From assembly GCA_030142905.1 (NCBI GenBank), contig JASJOG010000243.1, positions 402,410 to 466,409 on the forward strand: DNA of 64,000 bases. Direction: 5' to 3'. This stretch comes from Heliopora coerulea. Lineage: Eukaryota > Cnidaria > Anthozoa > Scleralcyonacea > Helioporidae. Below the pieces are notes generated by a model. It saw nothing but the letters and a program-made list of their open reading frames with translations, was not told where the DNA came from and made no database searches. Positions 26,501 through 36,712 of the stretch are shown here, piece after piece; position 1 is the stretch's first letter, and each line of letters starts with the position of its first letter. The position numbers and the translations under genes are program-made.

Positions 26501-27360
26501 GATCGATCAATCAACCTATGAATAAGAATCAATACTACTACTTTACATGATCACCTGTTAGTCATTAAACTTTCTTCGTAAATAGTTCACATGATCTAAC
26601 TACTTAGCGCTCGCAGGATGACAGTATAGATCTTTGATTTAACTACCATAACTTAGTAAGTTAGTAGATACCCTTGACTGTCATATTTTGCCCAACCTGC
26701 ATCTACCCTGTCCTTCCATTGCGTCCATCCTCCTTCCGCCCTACCTTCCTACCTTCCTTTTATCCGTCCGTCCGTCCATCAGTTGTTCCTTCCACACTTC
26801 CGACCTTCCTTATATCTATCTGCCATTCCTTCCTTCTGCCTATCCTTTCTTTTTTCATTCGTCCGTCATTCCTTCCATACATCAGTCCATCTATCCTAAG
26901 TAGTAAAGTAAATGGTTTGAACCTGGAAGAATCGTAACATGTTTGAGGAAGTTGATCGTCCAGGTTAGTGTAGTCTTGAGAAAGACTGTTGGTTGAAGTG
27001 ACTGACGTTTCGACAGCCTTAGCGGCGGTCATCTTCAGAGTCAAGATGACCGCCGCTAAGGCTGTCGAAACGTCAGTCACTTCAACCAACAGTCTTTCTC
27101 AAGACTACACTAACCTGGACGATCAACTTCCTCAAACATATCCTAAGTAGTGTTGACTCTATTTATAGAATACGTTTCGCGATTGTTTGAAATGCTTTTA
27201 GTTCACTAACTAGTTGAACAATGTTGGTCTAACTGCAGTTCGCTTATTCCATTTCCAGAATGAGTTTTGCGGATCTGGTCAGAGCTTGGTAAAACCTGAA
27301 TGGCTTTGGGATTCCATCAAGGAAATTTGCATGCTGCCTGAAGGCGACTACGAGCCATGA
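10927..27360 (+). CDS. LIG3: DNA ligase III with PARP-type zinc finger, PBZ finger and BRCT domain
   Basis: ATP-dependent ligase that seals nicks in single-strand-break and base-excision repair and is the mitochondrial DNA ligase of animals. Twenty-seven exons in phase give 947 residues: 10927-11296, 12049-12150, 12655-12813, 13698-13807, 14058-14102, 15788-15874, 15976-16055, 16627-16704, 17240-17402, 18349-18438, 18858-18923, 19572-19640, 20112-20174, 20370-20449, 21229-21316, 21394-21471, 21839-21874, 21967-22054, 22933-23075, 23197-23271, 23866-24012, 24303-24333, 24900-25099, 25172-25312, 25922-26007, 26377-26443, 27259-27360. Domains: PARP-type finger (CKNC...HMPC), N-terminal DNA-binding region, adenylation motif EIKYDGER with catalytic Lys421 (codon 18415-18417), motifs EGLVLKD and HWLKMKKDY, OB fold (GISIRFPR), basic NLS-like KQAKKRK, PBZ finger (Cys821-His840), BRCT from about 864. 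Two in-frame ATGs suit mitochondrial (10927) and nuclear (11011) forms. Exon 24 may end at 25291 instead. The intron after exon 7 starts with GC. Confidence 0.96.
11526..11565. repeat. (TA)n microsatellite in LIG3 intron 1
   Basis: An uninterrupted run of about 20 TA units within AT-rich intron DNA. Confidence 0.95.
13259..13556 (-). repeat. tRNA-derived SINE, near full length
   Basis: Read on the minus strand it starts near 13556 with a tRNA-like head: box A-like TGGCACAGTGG, then box B-like AGTTTGATTCC about 45 bp on. A tRNA-unrelated body follows that is shared with copies at 6529 and 32404. A short internal duplication (GGAGGAAACCAGAGTACCT, twice near 13360-13400) is specific to this copy. 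It lies in LIG3 intron 3, next to short CAGC/CTAC and (GTCT)n runs (13090-13130, 13565-13595). Confidence 0.75.
14185..15750 (+). repeat. 1.56-kb (TTCC)n pyrimidine tract in LIG3 intron 5
   Basis: Almost unbroken CCTT tetranucleotides with scattered CTTT and CCCT variants; the plus strand is essentially purine-free. A block with the rare TTACTTCC interruption recurs about 345 bp apart (near 15166 and 15511), so the array also has higher-order duplication. It begins about 80 bp after the exon 5 donor and ends about 40 bp before the exon 6 acceptor. The long Phe-Leu-Pro-Ser ORFs across it are artefacts. Confidence 0.98.
16402..16532. mobile_element. Small foldback/MITE in LIG3 intron
   Basis: The inverted ends share ACATGGGCG and GGAGATATGGAAT (left near 16404-16430, right near 16505-16532). 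The interior is itself partly palindromic around GATATGCCACTCATG. No coding capacity. Confidence 0.6.
16934..17107 (+). mobile_element. Hammerhead-like foldback insertion with 13-bp target duplication
   Basis: It is flanked by TGTAAAAAACAAG at 16921-16933 and 17108-17120. Long inverted arms begin GCGGCGTTCTTGAGGTTATA and end with the complement. The hammerhead-like segment is 17025-17060: stem I TCTC/GAGA, core CGGACGA (one change from CTGANGA), stem II GGGC-CTTC-GCTC, GAAA, palindromic ACGT and a GTC cleavage triplet. The core change predicts weak or no self-cleavage for this copy. Confidence 0.75.
20467..21068 (+). repeat. Degenerate (ACACC)n-type minisatellite in LIG3 intron 14
   Basis: About 600 bp made of CACCA/ACACC/CATCA pentamer-like units, strongly strand-asymmetric with very little G on the plus strand. 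Translated Thr/His-rich ORFs here are artefacts. Confidence 0.95.
22446..22815 (+). repeat. ~90-bp tandem repeat, four degenerate copies
   Basis: The unit contains GGGAACAACATAAGTTGAGG then TAACCAACCTCTGAGGAG and AGACTGAGTGTT. Copies are recognisable from about 22446, 22540, 22635 and 22725, with the last most diverged. It lies in LIG3 intron 18. Confidence 0.85.
23401..23775 (+). repeat. Pyrimidine-rich low-complexity tract in LIG3 intron 20
   Basis: About 370 bp of CTTCCC/TTCCCTTCC-like sequence with few purines, less regular than the tract at 14.2-15.7 kb. ORFs over it are artefacts. Confidence 0.9.
24695..24775. repeat. Short foldback related to the hammerhead family, degenerate
   Basis: The arms AAAAACCGAGAGAACA and TGTTCTCTAGTTTTT are inverted. 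On the minus strand the centre reads CTGAAGT then a tiny hairpin then CGAAACGTCGG, resembling but not matching the hammerhead core (A9 is replaced). Probably a decayed relative. Confidence 0.45.
25470..25682. mobile_element. Foldback element with ~75-bp arms in LIG3 intron 24
   Basis: The left arm (about 25478-25552) and right arm (about 25605-25680) are imperfect inverted repeats, both holding AAACAAACTCCG or its complement. On the minus strand the centre has a TTGACAAT-GACT-loop-AGTC-GAAATA arrangement, laid out like the hammerhead cores elsewhere but with two core positions changed. It shares this centre with the element at 31653-31824. Confidence 0.65.
26283..26326 (+). repeat. (TTATTG)n-like microsatellite
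   Basis: A short run of TTATTG/TCATTG units in a LIG3 intron, just before exon 26. Confidence 0.85.
26905..27138 (-). mobile_element. Hammerhead-like foldback with ~100-bp arms and 13-bp target duplication
   Basis: TATCCTAAGTAGT flanks it at 26892-26904 and 27139-27151. Near-perfect arms run from 26939 to the centre and back to 27139. On the minus strand 27042-27000 shows stem I GACT/AGTC, core CTGAAGA (27038-27032), a seven-pair stem II with one mismatch, GAAA, palindromic ACGT and a GTC cleavage triplet. All the core bases of a hammerhead are present, plus one extra U after the core. It lies in the last LIG3 intron. Confidence 0.8.
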
Positions 27361-27669
27361 AATGAGCTCATATGTGAATGTATTCTATAAATTTATTTAT
27401 TTCACGTAATCCATTAACGACATAGAGAATTCGAAAGCAGCAGAAACTTGCCAATTTTACTGTCGTAGTTTTTGTCTCAAGGCAAGTTCCAGTGTACTTT
27501 TAAACTTTAATATCGAACTCAACGATGCTTTCGGGTCGAAATTTGGTCAGGAAATCAATGAAAGTATTTCAAGTATGGTGATGAAAAAGTCTGCCATTCG
27601 GGATAAGAAGAAGAAATAATATTATCGAAATAAACCAAGACGACGATAAATGAAGTGACCGTGATTGTA

Positions 27670-27902
27670 CGGTTACTGAATGGTTATCATGGAGAGGATT
27701 ATGATAATTATATTACGAAAAAAATTCGTTAAACCTTTAGGATGATAATTATGATAGTGATAATTACAATAATCATAATTATGACAATTATAATTGTGTG
27801 ATTACCGAATGGTTATCATGAAGAGGATTATTATAATTATATAATGAAGATATTCGTTAAACTTTTAGGATAATTATGACAGTGATAATTATAATAATAT
27901 CT
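27670..27902 (+). repeat. AT-rich tandem repeat, ~130-bp unit, two copies plus a displaced third
   Basis: Both copies start with a GTTACTGAATGGTTATCATG-like block and contain ATTCGTTAAAC and TTAGGATAATTATGA. A further partial copy resumes at 28170-28285, after an unrelated dispersed repeat, so the array appears to have been split by insertion. Confidence 0.75.
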
Positions 27903-27904
27903 TC

Positions 27905-28165
27905 AAAAACTAATTCAAGAGGAAAATACAAACGAAAATAACCGTATCGTGTCTTTAAAAGTGATAAAAACACACTTGATTTTCTCCTCCAATTTTTGCG
28001 GCTTAGAAAACAGTAATTTTCAAACTTTCTTGGTGAATTAGCGCATTGAGGGCTTTGTTTTTAAAGTCATTAAAGAAACTCGCAGTACTTGCTTTAGCGA
28101 GTCTAAAACAGTCGGCTATCGCCTCGTGTTTTAAACCCGGTAAAGCACTCCTGCTCGTTTATTAA
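27905..28165. repeat. Dispersed repeat, copy 1
   Basis: About 250 bp whose reverse complement recurs at 31043-31302. Shared blocks include CGGCTATCGCCTC and AGAGGAAAATACAAA. It interrupts the AT-rich tandem array. No coding capacity could be supported. Confidence 0.7.
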
Positions 28166-28883
28166 ATACTACATAGTTATGATAATTATAATTGTATCAT
28201 TACTGAATGGTTATCAAACTTTTTATAATAATTATACTTATAATAGTAATCATAATAATCATAATTATGATAATTATCAGCATTACGTTAAAGACACATT
28301 AATTCCGATGTTACAACAACCAGAACGAAATTTATTTTCGTCTTCAGAAATTACGTATTGCACGATTTTTTTGTGTCAACGCAGAGAAGACAAGTGGTTG
28401 TCCAAATAGTCATTAAGGCTAACTTGTAGAACAACATGGTATTAAAATACCCAGAATACTTTGAAGCGTTGTTACACCGTGATGTAACCAAAAAGAAACC
28501 AAAACACAAACTGACAATGGTTGCATGCCATTTTTTATCTTGTTTCAACGACATTGGCCGGAACATGCACAGGGGCAGTCTGCTTTCTGAATACTCGCGC
28601 TTACACCGCAGACACAATCAGTGCAGGCGCATCTGCATTTCTTTCGAGCTGTTTTCGTGATTTCTGTCACTCCTTTTCCCTTGGCGTACTGTTCAACGGC
28701 GGTGGCAACCTAAAAATCATTAGCTCATTTTCAGAAATCAATAATTCAAATTTTTTTACTGCCCACTAAATACAAGTCTCAAGTTTTTGTTTTCACTTTT
28801 TTCTATTTTGAGGGAACAACAACAACATAACGAACCGTCTGGTCTGAAAACCGCTCGTCAAAAAGATTTTGTATAAGCCTAAC

Positions 28884-29202
28884 GCCACTGATCTCTAGAG
28901 AAGACTGGGTCGAGCATCCCATGTTCAGAAAATGAAGCCGGAAGTGGATTGCGGCAGCCATTGCTAAGGGACCAACTGTGCGTTTTGTATGGTCCGTACA
29001 GGGTTTCTGTTGATAAAACTGTCTTTCAGCCTACGAAATCGTTCCATTTTACTCTATGGAGGACCAGTGCTTTTGAAAGTGCTGGGAAAAAGTAATTTGA
29101 CCCGCCCCTTAGTAATGGGGCGAGTCAAATTTCACTGGCTTCGTTTTCTGGGTCTTTCAAACAATAGGATACTCGATCCAGTCTTCTCTAGAAATCAGTG
29201 GC
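28884..29202. mobile_element. MITE-like element with inverted ends, copy 1
   Basis: The terminal inverted repeats are about 30 bp: left GCCACTGATCTCTAGAGAAG, right the complement of a near-identical sequence ending GTGGC. A second palindrome lies inside (GACCCGCCCC / GGGGCGAGTC). A copy lacking the right end is at 48243-48490. ORFs inside are not convincing. Confidence 0.75.
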
Positions 29203-29249
29203 CAAACGATCGCATGGTTATATTGTTGGAATTTGTTGTAAAACAACAG

Positions 29250-29640
29250 CATGATAGGGGTAGCGGCAGTCCGGGGACGGAGTTGGCTACACCCCCTATC
29301 GGGGAAACAGCCCCCTGTTGGGAAAAATTCACAATTTGTAGGGGAATTGTAACTGATGATAATACATTTATATTTTGTGCAAACTATGAGTACTTGTTAT
29401 TGATTTAGCTGGGAAAGATCATAGATTCCCCTCTATTTGTCATAAACCTAAAAATAAATGCTGTTTCTAGTCAATTGTTATGATTATTTCTTGCTAAAAA
29501 TAGCACGAGATTTTCGACCTTAAAATCAGAAAGTTATCAAGGAGGCGTGGTTCCGGCCCCTCTGGTTTAGCCCCCCCTGTCGGAGGCCTTGGCCCCTGCG
29601 TTGGAGAATTCCTAGTGCACCCCCTGCCCTGTGTATGAAA
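29250..29640 (-). mobile_element. Dispersed MITE-like family, copy 1 (reverse orientation)
   Basis: It shares its internal block (complement of TATAATTTCCTNATTTGAAGG, and clusters of CCCC/GGGG at both ends) with the copies at 36342-36712 and 53150-53520. The ends resemble an imperfect GGGGTGG(T/C)G(C/G)C terminal repeat. Confidence 0.6.
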
Positions 29641-29689
29641 TGGCTAGTACCTGCTTGGGTTATGATAACCACATGAACTAAATGGTAAG

Positions 29690-29825
29690 CGCTGATACTT
29701 CTCAAGATATGAACTCAGAAAGGTTTCTTAATCTCTAACGAGAACCCGGTACCATTAACCTGACCGCAGGTGAAATGCTCCAACCTTTGAGCTACGCGGG
29801 TACAGTTCTTACAACCTGTTACATC
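29690..29825 (-). repeat. Possible tRNA-derived SINE head
   Basis: On the minus strand a tRNA-like stretch contains TAGCTCAAAGGTTGGAGC (box A-like), followed after about 35 bp by GTACCGGGTTCTCG (weak box B). It could be a decayed tRNA gene or a second SINE family. No intact cloverleaf could be drawn. Confidence 0.4.
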
Positions 29826-31042
29826 CACCATGATATCACGCGTGTAAAACTTTTATGACCAAAGCCAGAATTTCGGAAATATATCTCTCATAGCCATACG
29901 TTGATGCCTACTGGTTTTCGAAGTAACTTGTGTTGACTTACGTCGTTCATTATTGGATAACCGTTCCTCTCTAATTTCGAAAAGACTTTTTGTCCATCCA
30001 CGGAAACTTCAAACGCACCTATAGAAAAAATCTGAAATTTTGTTTGCGTAGTATTTTATCACGATAATGTTGGAAATAATAATATCATGTTATGATATGG
30101 ATATAATATAATCACGCTCCTCGCTATGTCATTCAGTTTATTGTACCAATTAGAATACAGTTTAAAATGCAATGAACTCCAGTTCTGTACAACAAAAACA
30201 GAGTTAAAATTAGTGGAAGAGAATACAATTGATATCAAATAATTATTATTGTAATTACACTTACGTAATTTTGGTGATTGGGAATACGTCTTTACCGGGA
30301 ATTGCATTTCATCATAAAAATATGAAATACTCATTGAAACCCACGACATGATAACTGAAACCCTAGAATAACTATTTCCAGATTTTTTGGCATCTGAGTT
30401 TGTTTTGCTTCGCTTTGTAGTCGCTTTGAGCATTTCTCTTTGTTAAAATGACATTATTCTTGTTTCAGTGATGGTTGAGATGTAAGCAACATCTGTTGAT
30501 CAGTTACAATAGTAGTGAAATCTACTGTGATCGATTTGACACGAATGTGCTGACTCCTTACGGAAAGTTAATTTTGAATCAAGTTGTCTCGTAATGTCTC
30601 TAACAGCTTTAGTGAATCAAAAATTTTCTTAGTGGGAACGTCCTTTGCCTCATAGGCGTAGGAAGCGGGGATCCGAGGGGGCATGTGCCCCCTCCCCCAG
30701 TAATAGAAAGCGGGGCCGTGACCCCCAATATTTACGACAGTCGCTCTTTTTTACAATGTAGTTAATCAAGGTTGGATGCCTGCCCCTGGAACCCTTCACT
30801 GGTGCGTTGTACCCCTCCAATAATTAGTTGGTTCCTAGGCTCTGTACCTTCTGATCCATTTTTACCCGTGCACTCCGCACCTGGGGTCTTACGTCGGATC
30901 CAACTGGACATTTCAGCGAAGAAAAGTTTATAAGCTTTCTCCGGGCTGAAATTAGAAACAGTTGAAAAACAAACTTTAATGGTAAACAGTTTGACGACAC
31001 ATACACGTGAACATCCCCAAACGTGTGTTACGTAATGTTTGA

Positions 31043-31302
31043 AAACCTAGCAGGAGTACTTTATAGGGATTCAAAACATGAGGCGATAGCCGAGTGTTAT
31101 ATATCCGATAAAGCACGTACTGCGAGATTTTTTGAACAGCTTAAAAAACACAAACCCCTTAATACGCTAATTCGCAAAGAAACTTTGAAAATTAATGTTT
31201 TCTGAGTCGGGAAAATTGGACGGGAAAAGTAAGCGTGTTTTTATCACATATAAAGACACGACACGGTTATGGTTTTACTTTGTATTTTCCTCGCGAATTA
31301 AT
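31043..31302. repeat. Dispersed repeat, copy 2 (inverted relative to 27905-28165)
   Basis: Reverse-complement match to the repeat at 27905-28165, including GAGGCGATAGCCGAG. The small ORF across it is not conserved as protein between the copies, so it is treated as non-coding. Confidence 0.65.
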
Positions 31303-31309
31303 GAGCTTT

Positions 31310-31620
31310 TTTAAAAATCCATACATGCGTATATGCATTTACTGTATATGTATTTACAAACAAAAATATGCATACGTACAAACGCATGCATACATGTTAG
31401 ATGCATGCGCACAAACGCTTCCTAACACGTCAAATAGACAAACATGTATATGAATATACGTGGGTATCCACAGACGTGCATATGCAAATTATGAAAAAAA
31501 TACATAAGTGCACACTGTGGTGATAGACATAGACGTACATATAAATTCACATATGTATGCTTATTCATAAATATACAGATACATATAGATACATATGGAC
31601 ACATAACTTACATATGCATA
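31310..31620 (+). repeat. Low-complexity ATGCATA/CATA-rich DNA
   Basis: About 300 bp dominated by alternating purine-pyrimidine words such as ATGCATAC, ATATGCA and ACATATG, without a fixed unit. No gene is seen. Confidence 0.7.
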
Positions 31621-31652
31621 AGCCATTACCAACTGACAATTTAAGGAAATAG

Positions 31653-31824
31653 AGCAAGAAACCAAACTCCAATAAACAACATCTTGAGGACTAAAGATTT
31701 AAGTAAAAACAAGACGAATGTAAACGATAGTATTTCGACCTTATTTCAAAGTCATTGTCAAAACCGGTCTGGTTTTTACGTAAATCTTAAGTCTTCAAGA
31801 TGTTTTTCGGAGTTTGTTTCTTGC
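31653..31824. mobile_element. Foldback element with ~55-bp arms
   Basis: The arms GCAAGAAACCAAACTCC... and ...GGAGTTTGTTTCTTGC are inverted. On the minus strand the centre reads TTGACAAT-GACT-loop-GGTC-GAAATA, the same arrangement as at 25.5 kb. No clear target duplication. Confidence 0.65.
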
Positions 31825-32403
31825 CCTATATATGCATACATCTCTACATATACATTAACATAGAATTACATCCATCCATACTTCCATGCAAACCTACGTA
31901 ATCATATGCGTATCGATACCAAACGCGGAATCGAATTCCTGTTTTGCCGTTTTAACTAATGAGAAAACATTTTGATCATAAACTGTATTAATAAGGGGTC
32001 AAAACCAGCAGCAGGATGTACAAGGCCTACGTGGACTTTAACAGTATATTCTGACATGGACACTCGTATTTTATAACGATAAGAATGTACCGTTGTCATT
32101 AAAGGAACTAGTAATTTGTCTAGTAAACCAAGTGACAGTGCTTGTACCATCATTTTGTTGCCTACGACCCTATTCGCGACCCGTTATCACAAACTGGCTG
32201 CTAAATTTCATCACAAATTGGTTTAAATTATCTGTCATAATTACAAAACAAACAGTAAACGCCTATCCGGTCAGTTTAACCCAGAAACACAGCCCCTAGC
32301 GGTGTTTATTTGCTGAACGGAAAACAGTAAATATGGTGGCATGCTGCGAAAATGCAAACCACACAGTCGGTCCATAATTTGTAAAGGTTAATTAAGGTGA
32401 AGG

Positions 32404-32850
32404 GTCTTTATTTATACTGGATAACCCTATCAGCTACCTAAGCTGTTCTCCCTAGAGGTCCAGTAAGGGCCACCCCTCATGGGTCCAGTGTTACAACAGG
32501 AGGAAACCGGAGTACCCGGAGAAAACCTGCGATGCTTGGTAGAGTCAAACTGGACAACACTCTTCTCACATGTGACCAAGGTAACTTTAATCACATAACT
32601 GTATGGAGCAGGAATCCAATCCTAATCGCAGTGGTGAGAGACACGCGGCGCAAACTCAAAAGATATACGGCAAGTGAAAACGAACATTAGCACGAACCCC
32701 AGTGAACGGGAAAACGTTGGCGTTGAACTTCATTTCACCGTGAGATAAAGTCTCTTGACGTGAAATAAGGTCTCTTGTATTAATTATTAAATGTGACAGA
32801 TTCCAGGTATTCCAGTTTACTGCGCCACCAGCACCTCGTGGTAGCAAGGT
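32404..32850 (-). repeat. tRNA-derived SINE interrupted by a ~170-bp insertion
   Basis: The body at 32404-32645 matches the SINE at 13259-13556. The tRNA-like head is broken: the sequence departs after GAGACACGCG (about 32648) and resumes at GCGCCACCAGCACC (about 32820). The intervening DNA starts GCGCAAACTC and ends AGTTTACTGCGC, so it looks like a small nested element. Confidence 0.65.
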
Positions 32851-33409
32851 TCTTGGGATTATCCAAGCTGATTCTTAAGTAATTAAGCTTAATAGGATTA
32901 ACGTTCATTCAAAGAAGGCAAGCTCAGCTGCGATTAATGATGCTTCGCACGAACTGTGTCAGCTGGTAAAACCAAGTAGGTCTAGACTCCGCAACTGAAC
33001 AATCGAAAACCTGAAATTGCTGGTTAGTTTTTAGGTGAATCGAAACCTTTGTTTTCCGCAACGCTTTTTTTGCGGGTGACTAGAAATGTTGAAATGCTCA
33101 GTCCTAATAAAGATGTTTACAAAGTTGATTGTCGATAACCATATATCTTAACCAAATTTGATAATTGGAAATTTCGTTGATCCATTAATGCTTGTTATAT
33201 ACCCTGAGGTTTTCCTCCTGATGTTACAACAAATGGACCAATAGCCAGGCTAAATAATCTCATTAGGATTTAAAAATAAGGGTAATAACGCAAATCTCGC
33301 CAGCTGGCAGATAACGAAGTTTCCGGACCAAGGTCAGTCAATAGTAGTTGTAAACATGGAGATGCTTGTAATATCATTCTTGGGTATCTGTCTGTCTCAG
33401 TTAATTTCT

Positions 33410-33650
33410 CAACACCAAGGGAGGGATTCTCGCTTGCCACAATCTGAAACAGATAAAAATATTCTATCCTCGACGTTTCGAGCAAAGGCCCTTCGTCTGG
33501 AGAGTTAAAGAGACGAAGGGCCTTTGCTCGAAACGTCGAGGATAGAATATTTTTATCTGTTTCAGATTGTGTCAAGCGAGAATCCCTCCCTTGGTGTTGT
33601 GTTGTTGCGCCGCTGCCTACGCTGGACCAGCCTTGTTGATGATTTTTTCG
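33410..33650. mobile_element. Hammerhead-family foldback with 17-bp target duplication
   Basis: TGTCTCAGTTAATTTCT flanks it exactly at 33393-33409 and 33651-33667. The arms are near-perfect inverted repeats of about 85 bp, meeting around 33500. Each arm has GACGAAGGGCCTTTGCTCG followed by AAACGTCGAGGAT, that is stem II, GAAA, palindromic ACGT and GTC. The CTGA of the core is altered in both arms (CAGACGA and GAGACGA), so neither is predicted to cleave. Confidence 0.75.
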
Positions 33651-35389
33651 TGTCTCAGTTAATTTCTGATTAGTGTTTATCCTGTTGCACAGCAGGATAT
33701 AAGTTTAGTTTCAGTGAACCACTCGAGAAACCATTTCTTTCATGGCAAACGAACGTAAACATTGTGTCGTTTGAAACTTTTCATGGAGTAATTGTACATT
33801 TACTGTACGTAATTTGTAGATACTTTCATGCATTTCTACTTTTAAACGGAACGAAGGCTTAGCAAATAAAAATATATACGGAAGTATCTACAAATTTATT
33901 AGAATAAATGATAGATGTAAACATTGGCTTGGTTTTTGAAAAAACTTACGAAACAAAAGATCCAACCCACGTTGAATCCGAAAAAGTTGTCTTGGTTGAG
34001 GCATTCAACGTATCCAGCTTGGGTATCTAAATCTTTGTAAACCTTTACTATAGGTAGAATACAGACTGAATATCTTAATGATAATTGACTATTAAAGCCA
34101 GAAATTCCACTAAAAATCTCTCATTTTCAAACAATTTTTTACTTCCAATTAAACTAACAAAGTGATTTCGAATCCTCTGGCTCAACCCCCTATCCACAGT
34201 GGCTTAACGGACTATGGTCAGGGTTAGAGCAACTCCTAAGGGCCCCCGATCTCCAAAGGACCCCCGAAGAATCTGTAAAGACAATTCAGATTAAAGTCTT
34301 GAAATATATGTCTACACTAAGGGGGATGACAGGTGCCCCCGAAAGAAAATCTCCTAAGGGTCCCCAGTAGTTCCTTTACGCTACTGCCTATGCACTGTTT
34401 GTGCTGCCTATTCCCGTCTGTTGCTCAACCATTTAACCCTTCCTTGCCTTTCGAGTAAAATAATCTGGCGTTAACCATACACAGTAAAATCGCAGAGAAT
34501 GTCCACGGTAAGAAAAGGGTTTAACGCAGTGTTGCTAAGCCAACCCAGATGCACAAGTGCGAACCAACTTGCTTGCCAACGGTGATGCAATAAATGCGTT
34601 CTTTGGATATCCGATAAACTGCTAACATTAGACATTGTCAGTGTTTTTTCAGCTTAAGTGGTTTGTATTGTAAAAATAAGGATAGTTAAACAACTGCCAT
34701 GCAGATAGTTGCAGGATCGCGAGTTACGCCTCTAAAATAACTGATTCTAACTCACTAGAGACACAAGCTGTTATCTCCATGTGTTGCCAGTCTTGTACAT
34801 CCCGTCCGTAAGCTGAATAATATTTACCAGCTTATTGCAAAGGCGTCTAATGGTATGTGCTCTGTATAGCAGGTCCTAAATGTTCATTGTACAGACGTCG
34901 TTGAGATTGAATCTTAATCCCTAGCGTGTGACTATGGCTGGCTGAATGACAGCTTCATCTTTGACACATAATTTCATACCATTCTCTTGTTCGTTCCTTC
35001 GAAAATGTTGGCTCTGAGATGGTCCCGCAAACTCATTCAAGGCCCAAATGAGAATTTTTTGATGCCTATCATGATGATTTAAGTTTGCGATAACTTTCTT
35101 TAATTGTCTAATCCTCTATTAGTGAAGAATTTGTTTTGGTGACACCTGAAGATAAGTAGTGGTTGAGAGAGGGTATTTTAGTGAACGTTTATGAAAAAAG
35201 AAAAACTTGCTCTGACACAGAAGGTTGGCCATTGGACTCTGTACGACTAACATAAAACGTTTTTGAGAGCGATTGATACACAACTAAATCATGAAATAGA
35301 GTTAGGACTTGACAGCTGCGGAATAACTGTTGACACAACAAAAATAAGTGTATATTCATTAATTATACAAAGGAATAACAAGAATTCAA

Positions 35390-36320
35390 AATGAAACGAA
35401 GGAAAAACACGCACAACTCAAGAATCCTCGGATGAAGTAGCACATGTGGCAGGAATGTGAGAGCCATATCCCGTTCTATCTTGCCAGGATGAAATACAAG
35501 CGTTTTCGCCCATTTTCCAGGTGCATCAGAATTGAGAATGTTCACTACTAGGATTGGATATGTCGCAGACGATCGATACCATTCTCGTTAAACCTACATC
35601 ATGCATTGTGAATATTGCTTTCCAAATTAAAATGGCGTGACAAGATTCTTATTGTTGATAACTTGCTTATGTGATTGCCTGATTTTCAAGTCTGTTACCA
35701 GAGAGTCAAGAAGGCGTGGTAGCAAATGCGCCAGATACTCATTTATTGCCATTTAATCACACTGATTTAATGAACAAACAATCCCACTGCTAACTACATC
35801 CTTAGTTCTGATACTTGCCTCATCTCAACGATCACTTTGACTTCTCTTGGCATTTTTAACTCGGTTGACAACAAATACCAGTGTCTTTGGACCTTTGTCT
35901 GCTTTTAAACTAACCAGCAGTGTTCAAAAATAAAAACCTGCCCTGAAGGTGTTTCTCTCTCAAACAGACTGGTTGTTTTTATTTCAAAGCACATCTATCA
36001 ACCTTTCAGCGGCCGCCTCCTTGACCCTTGCCCTGATCTGTTCATTGACGTGTTTGGGGTTACCAAATTTAAGCCATAATGTCCCATCACCTGTCACTTG
36101 CCTAAATTTGGCCATCTGGGAAAACCTTTGAGAGCATTCCTTGTATTTGTAGCTCCAATGACCACGTCTGAATTCTCAGAGGTAATGACGCACAAGCTGA
36201 AGTTGACGACGGCTGATGACGCAAAAATCATATCAACTACAAAGGATTGCCCCTTGAAATCTATTGTCTCAAGAAGTTTTTTTGAGTCGAGTATCGAGCA
36301 AAGGATTTTAACCTTTGTGC
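35390..36320 (-). pseudogene. Possible decayed protein-coding gene, unrecognised
   Basis: On the minus strand one frame stays open for about 75 codons from about 36320 to 36105 (it includes FVVDMIFASSAVVNF). A second frame continues directly with TLWLKFGNPKHVNEQIRARV down to about 35975. A further open stretch lies at 35570-35400 (KWAKTLVFHPGKIERDMALT). The composition looks protein-like, but the frame changes without a splice signal and no ATG or complete exon set is visible. I do not recognise the family. A MITE-like element abuts the upstream end at 36342. It may be noise. Confidence 0.25.
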
Positions 36321-36341
36321 CATATCAGCGTCTTGTCTTCC

Positions 36342-36712
36342 TGTCAGGGGTGGTGCCAAGAATTCCCCGACACAGGGGCCAGCGTCCCCAACAGGGGGCT
36401 AAGCCAGAGAGGACACGACCACGCCTCCTTTATAATTTCCTTATTTGAAGGTCAAAAACACGTTATTTTTCGCAAGAATAATCCCGCAACAACTGACTAG
36501 AAACAGTTTATTTTTAGATTTGACATGAAGAAAAGAGTCTGTTATCTTTCTTGGTTAAATCGGTAACAAGTATCCATAGTTTGTATAATCCATAAATGTG
36601 TTATCATCAGTGTAATTCCCCGACAAATTGTTAATTTTTCCCCGAGAGGGGAGTTGGTTACCCACAAGGGGGCTGTGATCCTTCTGTTCCCCCTCTGGCG
36701 CCATCCCTGTTT
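36342..36712 (+). mobile_element. Dispersed MITE-like family, copy 2
   Basis: The ends CAGGGGTGGTGCCA (left) and TGGCGCCATCCCTG (right) are inverted repeats. Internal blocks match copies at 29250-29640 (reversed) and 53150-53520. It is bounded by C/G homopolymer-rich stretches. No ORF is supported. Confidence 0.65.

Noticed and set aside
28989..29408. 139-codon plus ORF
   Set aside because: Lies across two MITE-like elements and is not kept open in their other copies.
33400..33610. Strong hairpin as a possible transcription terminator or microRNA precursor
   Set aside because: Better explained as a mobile foldback with an exact 17-bp target duplication and hammerhead remnants; the arms are too long for a typical miRNA.
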